In this document: one piece after another, positions 26,880 through 35,319 of the stretch
How positions within the stretch are numbered: the stretch's first letter is position 1
Layout: each line of letters opens with the position of its first letter
Assembly (NCBI RefSeq): GCF_002102475.1
Contig: NZ_MSQD01000011.1
Location: 29,369-93,368 of the forward strand
Source: Thermoanaerobacterium sp. PSU-2
GTDB taxonomy: Bacteria; Bacillota; Thermoanaerobacteria; Thermoanaerobacterales; Thermoanaerobacteraceae
Length of the DNA: 64,000 nt
Direction: 5' to 3'
The notes under the pieces: model-generated
What the model saw: only the letters and a program-made list of their open reading frames with translations
Databases searched by the model: none
Told to the model about the DNA's origin: nothing
Translations under genes and position numbers: made by a program

Positions 26880-27337
26880 TTATTTTCCCTCGGCGTCGTG
26901 TATACTATGCTGTTGGGCTCAGTCGGCTTTGATTTTAGAGATTCTATGTTCTGCTGTATGATAGTAATAAATCGCATCTCATCATCCCTCATCTGGGTAA
27001 ATATCTGCCTCACATACGGATTAGTTATGTTTACGAGATTTTCGTTGTAGAACATCTGCTGATTTATCAAATCCTTTTCTATATCCTGTAAAGCGTCCAT
27101 CATATCATAAGACATATTCTTCTTTACAAGGGAATCTATCCGCATCGTCTTTTCAGCAGTGACAATCTTGTCTACATGGTTTAAAGCAGTAATCTCTATC
27201 TGTTTCAATACTCCTTTAACTTGACTATCTGATATGTTTTTGCCATAATCTTTTGCCTTTTTGTGTATAACATCTTCGTAATTTTTAGCCTTTTTAAAGG
27301 CACTCGATATAATCTCCTGCGGGCTCATATTCTGCAT
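26876..27337 (-). CDS. Small helical protein of unknown function
   Basis: I do not recognise this 153-residue protein. It is charged and almost wholly helical, with regularly spaced Asp/Glu/His residues (for example ITALNHVDKIVTAE and QMRDDEMRFITIIQQN), which loosely recalls ferritin-like four-helix bundles or CotF-type spore coat proteins. It is the first gene of the flavoprotein unit and overlaps the next gene by four bases, so it probably works with the two FAD enzymes. GGTGATG precedes the ATG. Confidence 0.65.
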   Translation of the reverse strand: MQNMSPQEIISSAFKKAKNYEDVIHKKAKDYGKNISDSQVKGVLKQIEITALNHVDKIVTAEKTMRIDSLVKKNMSYDMMDALQDIEKDLINQQMFYNENLVNITNPYVRQIFTQMRDDEMRFITIIQQNIESLKSKPTEPNSIVYTTPRENK

Positions 27338-27385
27338 TTTGCATCACCGTTATTAGATTTTCCACATTGCATCCCTTATATACAT

Positions 27386-27419
27386 GAAAAGAGGCTTCAT
27401 CACATGGATGTAAAGCCTC
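27386..27419 (-). terminator. Rho-independent terminator after ldh
   Basis: The stem GAGGCTT/AAGCCTC (27391-27397 with 27413-27419) is followed on the minus strand by TTTTC. It lies 12 bases after the lactate dehydrogenase stop codon. Confidence 0.7.
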
Positions 27420-27431
27420 ATAAATATTTGA

Positions 27432-28367
27432 TCATATATCCAATTGCTTTATGACATCTGCCATGACACTTGCTGAATGCCTAAACTTCTCCACTTCTTC
27501 GTCAGATAAAGGCAAGTCCAAAATTCTGGCAACGCCATTCCTGCCTACGATAGACGGCAAGCTTAATGAGACATCCTTCACGCCGTACTGTCCATTTAAT
27601 GGAGATGATACTGTGAGAATGGAATTTTCATCTCTTAAGATGCACTCCACAATTCTTCTCACTGCAACTGCGACAGCATAGTATGTAGCACCTTTTTTGT
27701 CTATTATCTTGTAAGCGGCATTTACGACTTCTTCTTCCACTTCTTTTCTAAAATTCGTGTTGCAGACACGCCCACATATGCTGCAGTACTCATTAAATGA
27801 TATACCCGATATGTTTGTTATGCTCCACGCTGCAAACTCTGTATCTCCATGCTCGCCAATTATCCTTCCGTGGACATTTCTCGGATCTATATTGCAGTGC
27901 TTGCTTAAAAGGTATCTAAACCTTGAACTGTCAAGAACGGTGCCAGAACCGAAAACTCTCCCCCATGGAAGTCCAGAAATCTTGTATGTAACGTACGTCA
28001 GTATGTCTACAGGATTTGTAACAATCAAATATATGGCTTTGTCATTGTACTTTAAAAGCTCAGGTATCATGGACTTAAATATGGCTGTATTTTTCTTTAC
28101 CAGGTCAAGCCTCGTCTCGCCTGGCTTTTGAGCAGCACCTGCTGTCACAACTATTACATCTGCCCCTTCCACATCTTTGTAGTCGCCTGCATACACATTT
28201 ACCGGCTGTATTAGCGGTATGCCGTGGCTTATGTCCAGTGCATCTCCTATAGCCTTGTCCTTGTTTAAATCTACCAACACGATATCTGTCACAGTCCCAC
28301 TTAATGCCAGCGTAAATGCCGATGTTGCACCGACAAAACCAGATCCTATTATGGCTACCTTACTCAT
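27432..28367 (-). CDS. ldh: L-lactate dehydrogenase
   Basis: The 311-residue enzyme has the NAD motif VAIIGSGFVGATSAFTLAL, the substrate loop with AGAAQKPGETRLDLV (including the lactate-type Gln rather than malate-type Arg), ITNPVDILTY, and the catalytic GRIIGEHGDTEFAAW with the active histidine. It reduces pyruvate to L-lactate, regenerating NAD in fermentation. Clostridial LDHs of this group are usually activated by fructose-1,6-bisphosphate. It is a single-gene unit with its own promoter, AGGAGG and terminator. Confidence 0.95.
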   Translation of the reverse strand: MSKVAIIGSGFVGATSAFTLALSGTVTDIVLVDLNKDKAIGDALDISHGIPLIQPVNVYAGDYKDVEGADVIVVTAGAAQKPGETRLDLVKKNTAIFKSMIPELLKYNDKAIYLIVTNPVDILTYVTYKISGLPWGRVFGSGTVLDSSRFRYLLSKHCNIDPRNVHGRIIGEHGDTEFAAWSITNISGISFNEYCSICGRVCNTNFRKEVEEEVVNAAYKIIDKKGATYYAVAVAVRRIVECILRDENSILTVSSPLNGQYGVKDVSLSLPSIVGRNGVARILDLPLSDEEVEKFRHSASVMADVIKQLDI

Positions 28368-28407
28368 TACATCGCCTCCTAAATAATATATATTTTCCTT
28401 TAATAAT

Positions 28408-28437
28408 ATTATAACATAGTTTTGGTGAAATTGTCTA
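28408..28437 (-). promoter_or_regulatory. Probable promoter of ldh
   Basis: On the minus strand TAGACA (28432-28437) and a perfect TATAAT (28408-28413) are 18 bases apart, about 40 bases before the ldh start codon. Confidence 0.65.
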
Positions 28438-28496
28438 AATTTTAATCTTATTTTGTCCTTATTGATTTGAAATATTATCTTTATAGTTAGTTTGCA

Positions 28497-28531
28497 TAAA
28501 AATACCGCTTTAGGTATAATACCTTAGCGGT
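28497..28531 (-). terminator. Terminator of the toxin/immunity-like pair
   Basis: A hairpin with outer arms ACCGC/GCGGT and an inner GGTA/TACC pairing is followed on the minus strand by ATTTTTATG, four bases after the stop of the 90-residue gene. Confidence 0.75.
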
Positions 28532-28534
28532 TTA

Positions 28535-28807
28535 TTATGCAGCTAACTTTTTTACAAGTTTTTGCACTTTTTGTCTTAACTCATTTTCTCCAATATACAA
28601 GTGATATTCATTTCTTATATTTTCATCCCGTTCATAATATTCACAAGCCATATAAATATCATCAAACAGACTCATTTCTTCATCTGTCAATAAATCTTGC
28701 TTTTGTTCATAAAGCACTTGGAAATTTTCGATAAATCCATCTATGTTTAAATTATTATTTACATATTGCCGACAAATTTCTATTAATTGTATTGCGACAT
28801 TACTCAT
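28535..28807 (-). CDS. Small acidic protein, colicin-D-immunity-like
   Basis: The 90-residue acidic, helical protein (starting MSNVAIQLIEICRQYVNNN) resembles the small helical immunity proteins of the colicin D type, which block tRNA-cutting nucleases. Resemblance is by overall pattern: LIEICRQYV at the start, an acidic middle (LLTDEEMSLFDDIYMAC) and a C-terminal YHLYIGENELRQKVQKL. It overlaps the 3' end of the upstream 113-residue gene by eight bases and has GGAGG before its ATG. Coupled expression with that gene fits a toxin/immunity or toxin/antitoxin pair. Confidence in the pair is moderate, in the exact family low. Confidence 0.6.
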   Translation of the reverse strand: MSNVAIQLIEICRQYVNNNLNIDGFIENFQVLYEQKQDLLTDEEMSLFDDIYMACEYYERDENIRNEYHLYIGENELRQKVQKLVKKLAA

Positions 28808-29141
28808 TAATTCGCCTCCATTCTTTTACTATTCGTTTCCTTGGAGTTATAGTAATTATCCAGCCATGTTCTCTATCGATATGTACTGATATACCATTTT
28901 TATACCTGACTATATTGCCATTAGGTTCAATATAATTTTCACCATTTTGTAATACATCCAATAACATCTGTTTGTCAGCTGGCAATCTTCCAGAAGCTGT
29001 TTTCCTCAATATTTCATTCAATGCATGTTCAGTAAGAACAAAGCCATTATCAGTAAAAAATTTGGCTAAATCAAGCAACTTTTCTTTATATTCAGGTTTA
29101 TATTTCCCTTTTAATATTATATTGCCCTTTTGCTTTTCCAT
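28800..29141 (-). CDS. Small basic protein, possible BECR-fold ribonuclease toxin
   Basis: The 113-residue basic protein has a helical N-terminal part ending in LTEHALNEILRKTASGR (His39, Arg46) followed by a likely beta-sheet (NGNIVRYKNGISVHIDRE, GWIITITPRKR). That order, helices then antiparallel strands with a His and Arg/Thr residues, is what is seen in small Barnase/EndoU/ColicinD/RelE-type nucleases, including toxin tips of polymorphic toxins. There is no secretion signal or toxin N-terminal region, so it would act in the cell that makes it. No ribosome binding site is visible: the promoter places the transcript start at the ATG itself, implying a leaderless mRNA. The downstream overlapping gene is immunity-like. 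Confidence 0.62.
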   Translation of the reverse strand: MEKQKGNIILKGKYKPEYKEKLLDLAKFFTDNGFVLTEHALNEILRKTASGRLPADKQMLLDVLQNGENYIEPNGNIVRYKNGISVHIDREHGWIITITPRKRIVKEWRRINE

Positions 29142-29147
29142 ACATTC

Positions 29148-29176
29148 ATTATACTGCTTTAATATGCTACCGTCAA
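29148..29176 (-). promoter_or_regulatory. Promoter producing a probably leaderless toxin mRNA
   Basis: TTGACG (29171-29176) and TATAAT (29148-29153) on the minus strand are separated by 17 bases. Only six bases lie between the -10 box and the ATG of the 113-residue gene, so +1 falls on the start codon. Confidence 0.7.
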
Positions 29177-29310
29177 TTTCTATTAAAGCAGGGTTGTATT
29201 TTTATTTGTATACTTTTTAAGCCTGAATCGTGGATTATTGGTTTAAAAATTACTATAAGTGGAATATTAGAAGTAAGTATATGAATGTTTTGTGAAAGGA
29301 TTGAGTTTAA

Positions 29311-29838
29311 ATGAGCGATATAGATGAGATAAAAAAATTGATGGAAAGACTTACAGAAAGCGAAAAAGACAAAGAAGAAGCCAGCAAAAAGATGCAAGAA
29401 GTATTGGGCAAATCCATCAGAGAGGTAAAAGAAATACTGCTGACATTAAAAAAATACATAGCCAATGAAAATATAACGCTGAGAAGCTACAGCGGCAAAA
29501 CATTTGCCACCGGAGAAGGAATCATAATCTACGACAAAGGCATAGACGAAAAAATAATTTTAAAATCAGACAGATGCTTTTACCTTTATAAAGTGGAAAA
29601 TGACCAGTTGGTGACAGAAAAAATAGAGGATTTAGACATACACGACTACATGAGCTACGACACTCTCTTTGACAGCGTGAAGAAATCTTTGATAAAATGC
29701 ATACAGAAAAACGAAGAAGACATATTGGCATACAAAAGCACTATGCTTAAAATCGACAAGTACAACAAAGATTTAGAGGAGATATTGGCTTTAAAAAATG
29801 CGACTGAAGAAAATAAAGTAAACGAAGAAGATCAATGA
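29311..29838 (+). CDS. Hypothetical coiled-coil protein
   Basis: I do not recognise this 175-residue protein. The N-terminal 50 residues are charged and heptad-like (IDEIKKLMERLTESEKDKEEASKK contains the pattern), suggesting a coiled coil. The middle has beta-type segments (GKTFATGEGIIIYDKGIDEK and RCFYLYKVENDQLV), and the C-terminus returns to a charged helix. No signal peptide or membrane segment. It is a single plus-strand gene with GAAAGGA before its ATG, followed after about 150 bases by the DUF881 gene. Confidence 0.7.
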   Translation: MSDIDEIKKLMERLTESEKDKEEASKKMQEVLGKSIREVKEILLTLKKYIANENITLRSYSGKTFATGEGIIIYDKGIDEKIILKSDRCFYLYKVENDQLVTEKIEDLDIHDYMSYDTLFDSVKKSLIKCIQKNEEDILAYKSTMLKIDKYNKDLEEILALKNATEENKVNEEDQ

Positions 29839-29986
29839 TTCAAAAGAAAATGAATTTATTACTAATCTGTAACACAATATTAATATTTTTTTAATAAATT
29901 TTATCTTTATACGTGATATTATTATATATAGAATGAAAATGAAGTTTTCATAAGTGGATATATCAGCCCATGGGGAGGATGAAAAA

Positions 29987-30721
29987 ATGAAGGGTAAGGT
30001 TTTTCAAGTTGTTTCTTTTGTCATGGTGTTTTTAATAATGGGCTTTATGATATCAATGGAATTTAAGACTATACAAGGCAGTGTAAAGACTGCAGCAGAT
30101 ACATCTCGTGGAAGCAGCGTAAATGTTGATGAACTAAGCAGCGAACTGCAGAACATGACTGACGAGAGAAATGCCTTAAAACAACAAGTGGCAGATCTTA
30201 ATAAAAAGCTTGATGAATTAAACAGCTCATCATCAAAATACGAAGCGACTTTAAATGCTCTGTCACAAGATGTAGAAAAGTATAAAGAGCTTGCAGGTTT
30301 TACTGCCATGACAGGTCCAGGAGTCATAGTCACTTTAAACGACAGCGACCTTCAGCCAAAAGATGGAGAAGACCCAAACATGTTTTTGGTACACGATGAA
30401 GACCTGATAAAAGTAGTAAACGAGTTAAAAGCTGGCGGAGCTGAAGCCATATCTATAAATGACCAAAGGCTTATAGCTACATCTGAAATAAGATGTGTAG
30501 GTCCTACCATCAACATAAATTCTACAAGATATGCTCCTCCATACGTCATAAAGGCGATTGGAAATCCTGACACATTAGAAGCTTCACTAAATCTTAAAGG
30601 CGGCATTGTAGATACTCTTAAATATTATGGAATAAAAGTGGACATACAGACATCTAAAAACATCGTAGTACCTGCCTACACAGATCCAATAAGCTTAAAA
30701 TACGCTAAAGCGACAAATTAA
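29987..30721 (+). CDS. DUF881 family membrane-anchored protein
   Basis: The 244-residue protein has one N-terminal transmembrane helix (about residues 5-25), a coiled-coil stretch (about 45-95) and a C-terminal DUF881 domain beginning near TAMTGPGVIVTLNDSD, with GGAEAISINDQRLI and CVGPTININSTRYAPPYVI. In Bacillus and clostridia DUF881 proteins (YlxW/YlxX type) lie near division and sporulation genes, but their biochemical role is unknown. The ATG at 29987 directly follows GGGGAGGATGAAAAA, which sets the start eleven codons inside the longest frame. The C-terminal domain is predicted outside the membrane. Confidence 0.9.
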   Translation: MKGKVFQVVSFVMVFLIMGFMISMEFKTIQGSVKTAADTSRGSSVNVDELSSELQNMTDERNALKQQVADLNKKLDELNSSSSKYEATLNALSQDVEKYKELAGFTAMTGPGVIVTLNDSDLQPKDGEDPNMFLVHDEDLIKVVNELKAGGAEAISINDQRLIATSEIRCVGPTININSTRYAPPYVIKAIGNPDTLEASLNLKGGIVDTLKYYGIKVDIQTSKNIVVPAYTDPISLKYAKATN

Positions 30722-30750
30722 CTTTGCCTCTTACCTTAATACATTTTATT

Positions 30751-30795
30751 AAGATAGGTTCAGTCATGACTGAACCTATCTTTTATCTTGTTTAT
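30751..30795 (+). terminator. Perfect 32-base palindrome, shared terminator
   Basis: AAGATAGGTTCAGTCA and its exact reverse complement abut at 30751-30782, followed by a T-rich run on the plus strand. It ends the DUF881 gene. The palindrome also contains the last seven codons and stop of the convergent acetyltransferase gene. Confidence 0.85.
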
Positions 30796-31872
30796 TATTT
30801 TATTTTCAGCAATGATGTAGTAAAGATAAAACCTGCCTGCAACAGAAGGATATGAAGCAACAAGCCTCATGTTCCTCTTTTTATCATTAGTCCAATCTTC
30901 TTTGTACTTTTCATCTCCCCTTAAAAAGTCGTAGACTTCATCTCCAACTTCTATTGAGCGCTTTATCGATAAACCTAATGTTACAGCTCCAACGCTTAAT
31001 CTGCTGTAATCCAAATCGTAGCCGCTTATGTAGTAATACCTTTTCCCACCTACATGGTAACTTAATAAGCTTGCGACGATTTTATCATTGTCTTTTAATT
31101 CAAACAAGCTTAAAATACCCCTGTTGAAAAAGTCAAATGCCAAAGCCTTGTGAAAAGCCCTAACCCTTTTAGAATAAAATGCACCCGGCATATGTCGTTT
31201 TCTCCACCTTGCCTGATGCAGCTCTATTAGTCTATCCATTGAATCATCTATCTCATTTTCATCTGCCACGCACATGAAACTTCCATCGCACTTTGTGAAA
31301 AATCTCTTGATCTCGTACTTTATATTTCTTCTAAATTTGCCGTCAAGGGATGCCAAGTATTCATCCCACGTTGCCGGCAACTTTATGTATGGGCATACAT
31401 CTTGAACATCGTAATCGTAGTAAAGCCAGCTATCCATTATATACGGATATATGCCGCTGCTCTCTGGAAGGTGCTCCAAGTCTAACACTGTAAACCTGTC
31501 TATTGTCGACTCCAAATACTTTATAAGTGAGCGATAAAATATATCTTCATATCCGTATTTCACTATAAAGTCAAGGTAATCGCTGTTATTAGAGCCTATG
31601 AATTTTATCCTCTTTACAGGAAGCCCCATCTCACCAAATGTAATCATAAAAGGAGCTATTCCAATAGGGCCTTGATCGCCAACTATCAAAAGAATCCACA
31701 GCTTTTTGCCGCCGCCGAAATACTTCCACCAATTCACGACCCATTCAAAAGTGTTAAAAGGATAAACCTTAGAATTCTCCTCCAGTTGATGCCATATATC
31801 CTTGATGCTTAAAAGAGTCTTTACGTCCCTCACTATCTTTATCTCTATGTCAAGTATCTTTCTTTCATCCAT
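30760..31872 (-). CDS. FemAB/CelD-like GNAT acetyltransferase
   Basis: The 370-residue protein has the layout of the BcsL/CelD acyltransferase group (GNAT fold): an N-terminal half with IWHQLEENSKVYPFNTFEWV and a C-terminal half with ELKDNDKIVASLLSYHVGGK and SVGAVTLGLSIKRSIEVGDE, ending FLRGDEKYKEDWTNDKKRN. Proteins of this group acylate cell-surface polysaccharides or peptidoglycan precursors. The start at 31872 has TGGAGG before it, although a much longer frame exists. It overlaps the 3' end of the upstream DedA gene by 28 bases. Its own 3' end lies inside a palindromic terminator. Substrate unknown. Confidence 0.82.
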   Translation of the reverse strand: MDERKILDIEIKIVRDVKTLLSIKDIWHQLEENSKVYPFNTFEWVVNWWKYFGGGKKLWILLIVGDQGPIGIAPFMITFGEMGLPVKRIKFIGSNNSDYLDFIVKYGYEDIFYRSLIKYLESTIDRFTVLDLEHLPESSGIYPYIMDSWLYYDYDVQDVCPYIKLPATWDEYLASLDGKFRRNIKYEIKRFFTKCDGSFMCVADENEIDDSMDRLIELHQARWRKRHMPGAFYSKRVRAFHKALAFDFFNRGILSLFELKDNDKIVASLLSYHVGGKRYYYISGYDLDYSRLSVGAVTLGLSIKRSIEVGDEVYDFLRGDEKYKEDWTNDKKRNMRLVASYPSVAGRFYLYYIIAENKIINKIKDRFSHD

Positions 31873-32465
31873 AAAAATATCCTCCAAACGACGTACATAA
31901 ATAGGATAAAGCCTACAAGCATTAACAAATAACCCCACCACGGGTACGTCCTACCGATTAAGTCTATCTTTAAAATCTGCATCGACACTAAATACGAAAC
32001 AGACGTCCAAAAAAGTGACCATAAAAGATCGCCGATGGCAGAAAACACAAAAAACGACTTGAAGTCCATCCTTGTTATGCCTGAAGCCCAGATGGCAGGC
32101 GTCCTTGGCAATCCTATGAGACGCCCTAAAAGGTTAGTAACACCACCATATTTTGAAAACCAACGGTCCATGCCTTCTAAGTCTTTAACAGTTATCTTTA
32201 AAAAATGGCCATATTTCTCTACAAAAGTCCTGCCTGATTTGGCACCTATTATGTACGCCAATACATTCCCCGACACATTCCCTAACGCTGCAATCAAAAC
32301 TACAGCCAAAAAGCTCATCTGACCTCTTGATATAAGGTAACCTGCCGCCAGGAAGAGTATCTCCACAGGTCCTGGCATACCAGTGCCTTCAACCAGCAAT
32401 GACAGAAACAATGCCAAATAACCGTAATCTATTATTAAGCTGTATAAGATATTAGTATTCTCCAT
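31845..32465 (-). CDS. DedA family membrane protein
   Basis: The 206-residue protein has about five hydrophobic segments and DedA (SNARE-associated/VTT) family hallmarks: EGTGMPGPVEILFLAAGYL near the N-terminus, then GNVSGNVLAYIIGAKSGR and GRLIGLPRTPAIWASGITRM. Members are thought to flip or recycle undecaprenyl phosphate or other lipid carriers. ATG at 32465 follows GGAAGG; the reading frame extends 24 codons further but with no site. Its coupling to a surface-polysaccharide-type acetyltransferase suggests a cell-envelope role. Confidence 0.9.
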   Translation of the reverse strand: MENTNILYSLIIDYGYLALFLSLLVEGTGMPGPVEILFLAAGYLISRGQMSFLAVVLIAALGNVSGNVLAYIIGAKSGRTFVEKYGHFLKITVKDLEGMDRWFSKYGGVTNLLGRLIGLPRTPAIWASGITRMDFKSFFVFSAIGDLLWSLFWTSVSYLVSMQILKIDLIGRTYPWWGYLLMLVGFILFMYVVWRIFLWMKERYLT

Positions 32466-32540
32466 AATTACCTTCCAATCAAAAATTTCTATATAATAGT
32501 ATACATCTTTATCGCAAAATTTAAAAGCAAATGACACAAT

Positions 32541-32567
32541 AAAAAAGAGCCTTTAGGCTCTCAAAAA
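32541..32567 (-). terminator. Terminator of the galT/maltokinase/GT4 operon
   Basis: The stem GAGCC/GGCTC with a TTTA loop is flanked by A- and T-runs on both sides, so it can stop transcription in either direction. It lies a few bases after the stop of the glycosyltransferase gene. Confidence 0.85.
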
Positions 32568-32573
32568 ATCCAT

Positions 32574-33740
32574 TTATTTTTTGTAATTCTCGATGACATT
32601 TTTGTAAAGGTCATAAGTCTTTTTTGCAATTGATTCCCAGCTAAACATGTCTTCTACTCTCCTTCTGCCGTTTGCACCGAATAAAGCAGCTAAATCCCTA
32701 TCATCAAGGAGAATATTGATTTTTTCCGCTAATTCATGTGAATTGCCAGGCTCCACTAAAAATCCAGTTTCCCCATCTACGACTACTTCTTTTATTCCAC
32801 CTGTAGCACTGGCAACAACCGGCGTGCTGCAAGCCATTGCCTCAAGATTTATAATGCCAAAAGGCTCGTATATTGATGGACATACAAAAACATCGGCATT
32901 GCTGTAAAGCTCTATGACTTCTTCCTTTGAAACCATCTTGTCAATCCAGATGATGTTTTCATAAAGCTTGACTTTTTCCTCCATCTCTTCCTTGATTTCC
33001 TGTGTATCAGGTGATGAAGCGCACAATACGACTTTTACATCCTGTGGCAAATATTTTACAGCATCTATAAGATGAATTATTCCCTTTTGCCTTGATATCC
33101 TTCCTACAAATAAAATGTACCTTCCCTCTATTCCGTATTTTTCTCTTGCCATGTTTGAATCCGTCTTCTTGTACTGGTTTAAGTCTATTCCATTGTATAT
33201 AACCTCAATCTTATCTTCTGGCACATTGTAGCACTTCATGATATCTTTTTTAGAATCATTAGATACAGCTATTATCTTGTCTGCCGCCTCAACACCTGTT
33301 CTCTCCATCCATGTGCTTAAGTGATACCCATTTCCAAGCTGCTCTTCCTTCCAAGGCCTTAGAGGCTCTAAGCTATGAATGGTGACAATAAGCGGTATAT
33401 CGTAAAGCATCTTTGCCAGAAAGCCTGCCATAAAGGTGTACCATGTGTGACAGTGGACAATATCTGACGAAATCCCATCGCTTACCATAGCAATATCTGT
33501 TGTCAATGGTCCCAACACTTTTTTGAATTTATCGTCAGAAGCTTTTTTCAACACATCCCATTCTCTGTAGCCTTTTACTTCCATGTTTTCAAAATGATTG
33601 TCTTGATCTCCAAAGCATCTGACATCAACATTCATAAGCTTTGACAATTCCCTCGTCAAATAATCCACATGGACACCTGCGCCACCGTAAATATTAGGCG
33701 GAAATTCATTTGTAAATAAAGTGACCTTCAAATTATCCAT
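32574..33740 (-). CDS. GT4 glycosyltransferase, glycogen synthase/GlgM-like
   Basis: The 388-residue GT-B protein opens VTLFTNEFPPNIYGGAGVHV and has the C-terminal nucleotide-sugar domain with RQKGIIHLIDAV and EPFGIINLEAMACSTPVVAS. This is the Corynebacterium-type glycogen synthase family, whose mycobacterial member (GlgM) makes maltose-1-phosphate from ADP-glucose and glucose-1-phosphate. It overlaps the preceding maltokinase-like gene by eight bases. That coupling favours a role in maltose-1-phosphate or alpha-glucan metabolism. Ordinary glycogen elongation is the alternative. GlgE and GlgB are not in the window. Confidence 0.82.
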   Translation of the reverse strand: MDNLKVTLFTNEFPPNIYGGAGVHVDYLTRELSKLMNVDVRCFGDQDNHFENMEVKGYREWDVLKKASDDKFKKVLGPLTTDIAMVSDGISSDIVHCHTWYTFMAGFLAKMLYDIPLIVTIHSLEPLRPWKEEQLGNGYHLSTWMERTGVEAADKIIAVSNDSKKDIMKCYNVPEDKIEVIYNGIDLNQYKKTDSNMAREKYGIEGRYILFVGRISRQKGIIHLIDAVKYLPQDVKVVLCASSPDTQEIKEEMEEKVKLYENIIWIDKMVSKEEVIELYSNADVFVCPSIYEPFGIINLEAMACSTPVVASATGGIKEVVVDGETGFLVEPGNSHELAEKINILLDDRDLAALFGANGRRRVEDMFSWESIAKKTYDLYKNVIENYKK

Positions 33741-35310
33741 TGTATACCTCCAAACTTGAAATATTTTTTAATTCATCTATACACTCGATAATGCCTTTTA
33801 GGGGTATCTTAAACCAAGACGGCCTATTGTTGACTTCATAAATCGCTTCAAACACAGCCTTATCCAGCTTAAACAATGCTAAAATGGCAGTAATGTATTT
33901 TTCATCAGGTATTAAATCTGCGTCGTGTTCATTGATTAGATTTACATAGTTATCAACAAACACGTTTGTTATAACGGTTGCCCATGTGGACAAAAGATTT
34001 TCTACTTTTTCTAAATCAATACCACCTTTACCATTTTCCTTGTATTCAAAAAACTGTGAGTAAGCAGCATAGTTAAATGACCTTATCATGCCAGCCACAT
34101 CTTTTAAAGGGGACATATGCCTACTTCTCTCAGAAATAGGTTTTGTAGGCTCTCCTTCAAAATCTATAAGTATATAACCGTCTTCTTTCTTTAAAAGCTG
34201 CTCTAAGTGCAAATCGCCATGGCATCTTAAATATTTGCCAAAGTATGGCGCTAAAGATCTAATATTATTGATGCTTTCCAGCAACAAATTCTTGTCAGTA
34301 ATTATCTCTTTTATAAGGCTTTCAACATCTTCACTGTAATCCTGATTTTTCATGTAATCCAAAAGCAAATTAAAATTAGATATTATCTGATTTGTAATCT
34401 CATCTATGTTAGACTCATTAGGCTCTAAGACACCAAAATTGCCTTCATTAATAAGTGACAGCTTAATATGCATATTGGCAATAAGCTCCGATATCTTCTT
34501 CACTTCGCCTATATAATCGCTGCAATTTTTGTATACAAAACTTACAAAGTCGCTTCCATCGTACTTCTTCACAAAATCCTTCAAGTATTCTTGAGTGTAC
34601 TGCCACATATCAGCAACATTTTCGATGTACTGCGAAAACATTGAAAGAGTGTATATGGTGCCTTTTCCATCGTCGTACAAAAAATACCCTCTAATATCTT
34701 GCACATCGTTAAAACCGTGTTTTCTAAGCATGTAAGTCATTTCAAGATCGGGATTCATTCCATTAGCCATTCTCCTAAAAGTCTTCACTATCTCATTTTT
34801 GCTAAGCAATGTAAGGCTATTGCTGGACTTGTTGTTTAATCTTTTTGAACTGTATATGTCGTGATTTAAAATCATGTAAGGTTTAAATCGGCCACACGAT
34901 TTAAACTCAATTTCTTTTCCACCTCTTAATATATAATCTAAGCATCTGATGTACTCCACATCATCAACAGCATCATATACGCCGTACACACAATCGCCAT
35001 CATCATATATGGTAAGACAGCTATCATCGAAAGAATTCTTTCTTACAATAATAGGAAAATAATACCGAGATTTTTTTTCTTCACCACTTATGGTTTCAAA
35101 AATAAAATCTATAAGTGCTGCAATAATAATAAACGATCTATCAATACCTAATATAGCATAGTCAAAAAGCATCTTATCTTTTATATAAGAGGCCTTTTCC
35201 TGAAACCATCTGAATTCTTGAACCTTGTCATCTTTGATGGTTTTTACAATATAATCTATCTTCGACAAGAAACCATCAAAATCTCCTTCTTCAATGTGCA
35301 CATAAACCAT
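33733..35310 (-). CDS. Maltokinase-like phosphotransferase
   Basis: The roughly 525-residue protein matches maltokinase (Mak/Pep2) in layout: an N-terminal cap (about 1-110) and an aminoglycoside-kinase-like catalytic part. Catalytic motifs are RCHGDLHLEQLL (Brenner loop, Asp in HGD) and ILIDFEGEPTKPISER (metal-binding DFE in place of DFG), both typical of maltokinases. It would phosphorylate maltose, or a related disaccharide, at C1. The start is uncertain (TTG at 35319, ATG at 35310 or a GTG at 35301); the ATG is used. It is between galT-like and GT4 genes, directly after the former. Confidence 0.82.
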   Translation of the reverse strand: MVYVHIEEGDFDGFLSKIDYIVKTIKDDKVQEFRWFQEKASYIKDKMLFDYAILGIDRSFIIIAALIDFIFETISGEEKKSRYYFPIIVRKNSFDDSCLTIYDDGDCVYGVYDAVDDVEYIRCLDYILRGGKEIEFKSCGRFKPYMILNHDIYSSKRLNNKSSNSLTLLSKNEIVKTFRRMANGMNPDLEMTYMLRKHGFNDVQDIRGYFLYDDGKGTIYTLSMFSQYIENVADMWQYTQEYLKDFVKKYDGSDFVSFVYKNCSDYIGEVKKISELIANMHIKLSLINEGNFGVLEPNESNIDEITNQIISNFNLLLDYMKNQDYSEDVESLIKEIITDKNLLLESINNIRSLAPYFGKYLRCHGDLHLEQLLKKEDGYILIDFEGEPTKPISERSRHMSPLKDVAGMIRSFNYAAYSQFFEYKENGKGGIDLEKVENLLSTWATVITNVFVDNYVNLINEHDADLIPDEKYITAILALFKLDKAVFEAIYEVNNRPSWFKIPLKGIIECIDELKNISSLEVYNG

Positions 35311-35319
35311 TCCTTTCAA

